A DNA stretch of 5,281 bases from an uncultured Bacteroidota bacterium (GTDB lineage: Bacteria > Bacteroidota > Bacteroidia > NS11-12g > UBA955). The position numbers and the translations under genes are program-made. The notes under the pieces were generated by a model, which saw only the letters and a list, made by a program, of their open reading frames with translations, did not search any database and was not told the origin of the DNA. The stretch lies in NCBI GenBank assembly GCA_903879775.1, contig CAIRMY010000055.1, positions 1-5,281 of the forward strand, written 5' to 3'. This document shows, one piece after another, positions 5,258 through 5,281 of this stretch (positions are counted from its first letter, which is position 1; each line of letters opens with the position of its first letter).

Positions 5258-5281
5258 TTATTATTTGGGCAAAAAAAAACC

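Noticed and set aside
1..5281. Mobile element, CRISPR array, tRNA/rRNA, phage, toxin-antitoxin or defence system
   Set aside because: No spaced repeat array, terminal inverted repeats, transposase or integrase motifs, tRNA-like cloverleaf or toxin-antitoxin gene pair is visible. The window reads as ordinary chromosomal genes, and I cannot support a claim of a new system.

Overview
The window is AT-rich and looks like ordinary chromosomal DNA from a member of the Bacteroidota (Flavobacteriia, Sphingobacteriia or Chitinophagia type). Three observations support this. Several genes are preceded by the phylum's characteristic -7 promoter box TAnnTTTG, sometimes with a TTG about 20 bases further upstream. 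Start codons lack Shine-Dalgarno sequences. The protein families (an extended PagL-like acyloxyacyl hydrolase, a COG3239-type desaturase, and small outer-membrane barrels ending in aromatic residues) are typical of that phylum.

Layout, left to right. Positions 5-154 (minus) may encode a 49-residue single-span membrane protein. It is divergent from 238-633 (plus), which encodes a 131-residue protein of unknown function. Positions 696-1148 (plus) encode an SRPBCC-fold protein. Positions 1238-2335 (plus) encode an exported acyloxyacyl hydrolase related to the lipid A deacylase PagL. A strong bidirectional terminator hairpin at 2342-2375 separates it from the convergent fatty acid desaturase gene at 2396-3481 (minus). 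Upstream of the desaturase, also on the minus strand, are an outer-membrane beta-barrel gene (3594-4277) and a very short barrel-like gene (4311-4589). The last gene, 4649-5257 (plus), is divergent from these and encodes another exported barrel-like protein. No gene-free stretch exceeds 300 bases; the longest gap is about 110 bases, upstream of the desaturase.

Five of the eight candidate genes are envelope- or lipid-related: one enzyme predicted to act on lipid A, one that desaturates acyl chains, and three exported barrel-type proteins. A shared role in outer-membrane remodelling can be suggested, but the genes lie on both strands with separate promoters, so they are not one operon. I found no RNA gene, insertion sequence, CRISPR array, phage gene or defence module. 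The most interesting points are an Asn at the expected acidic position of the PagL-like active site, the 92-residue barrel fragment with a signal peptide, -7 boxes that place transcription starts almost on the start codons of two genes, and palindromes in two promoter regions.
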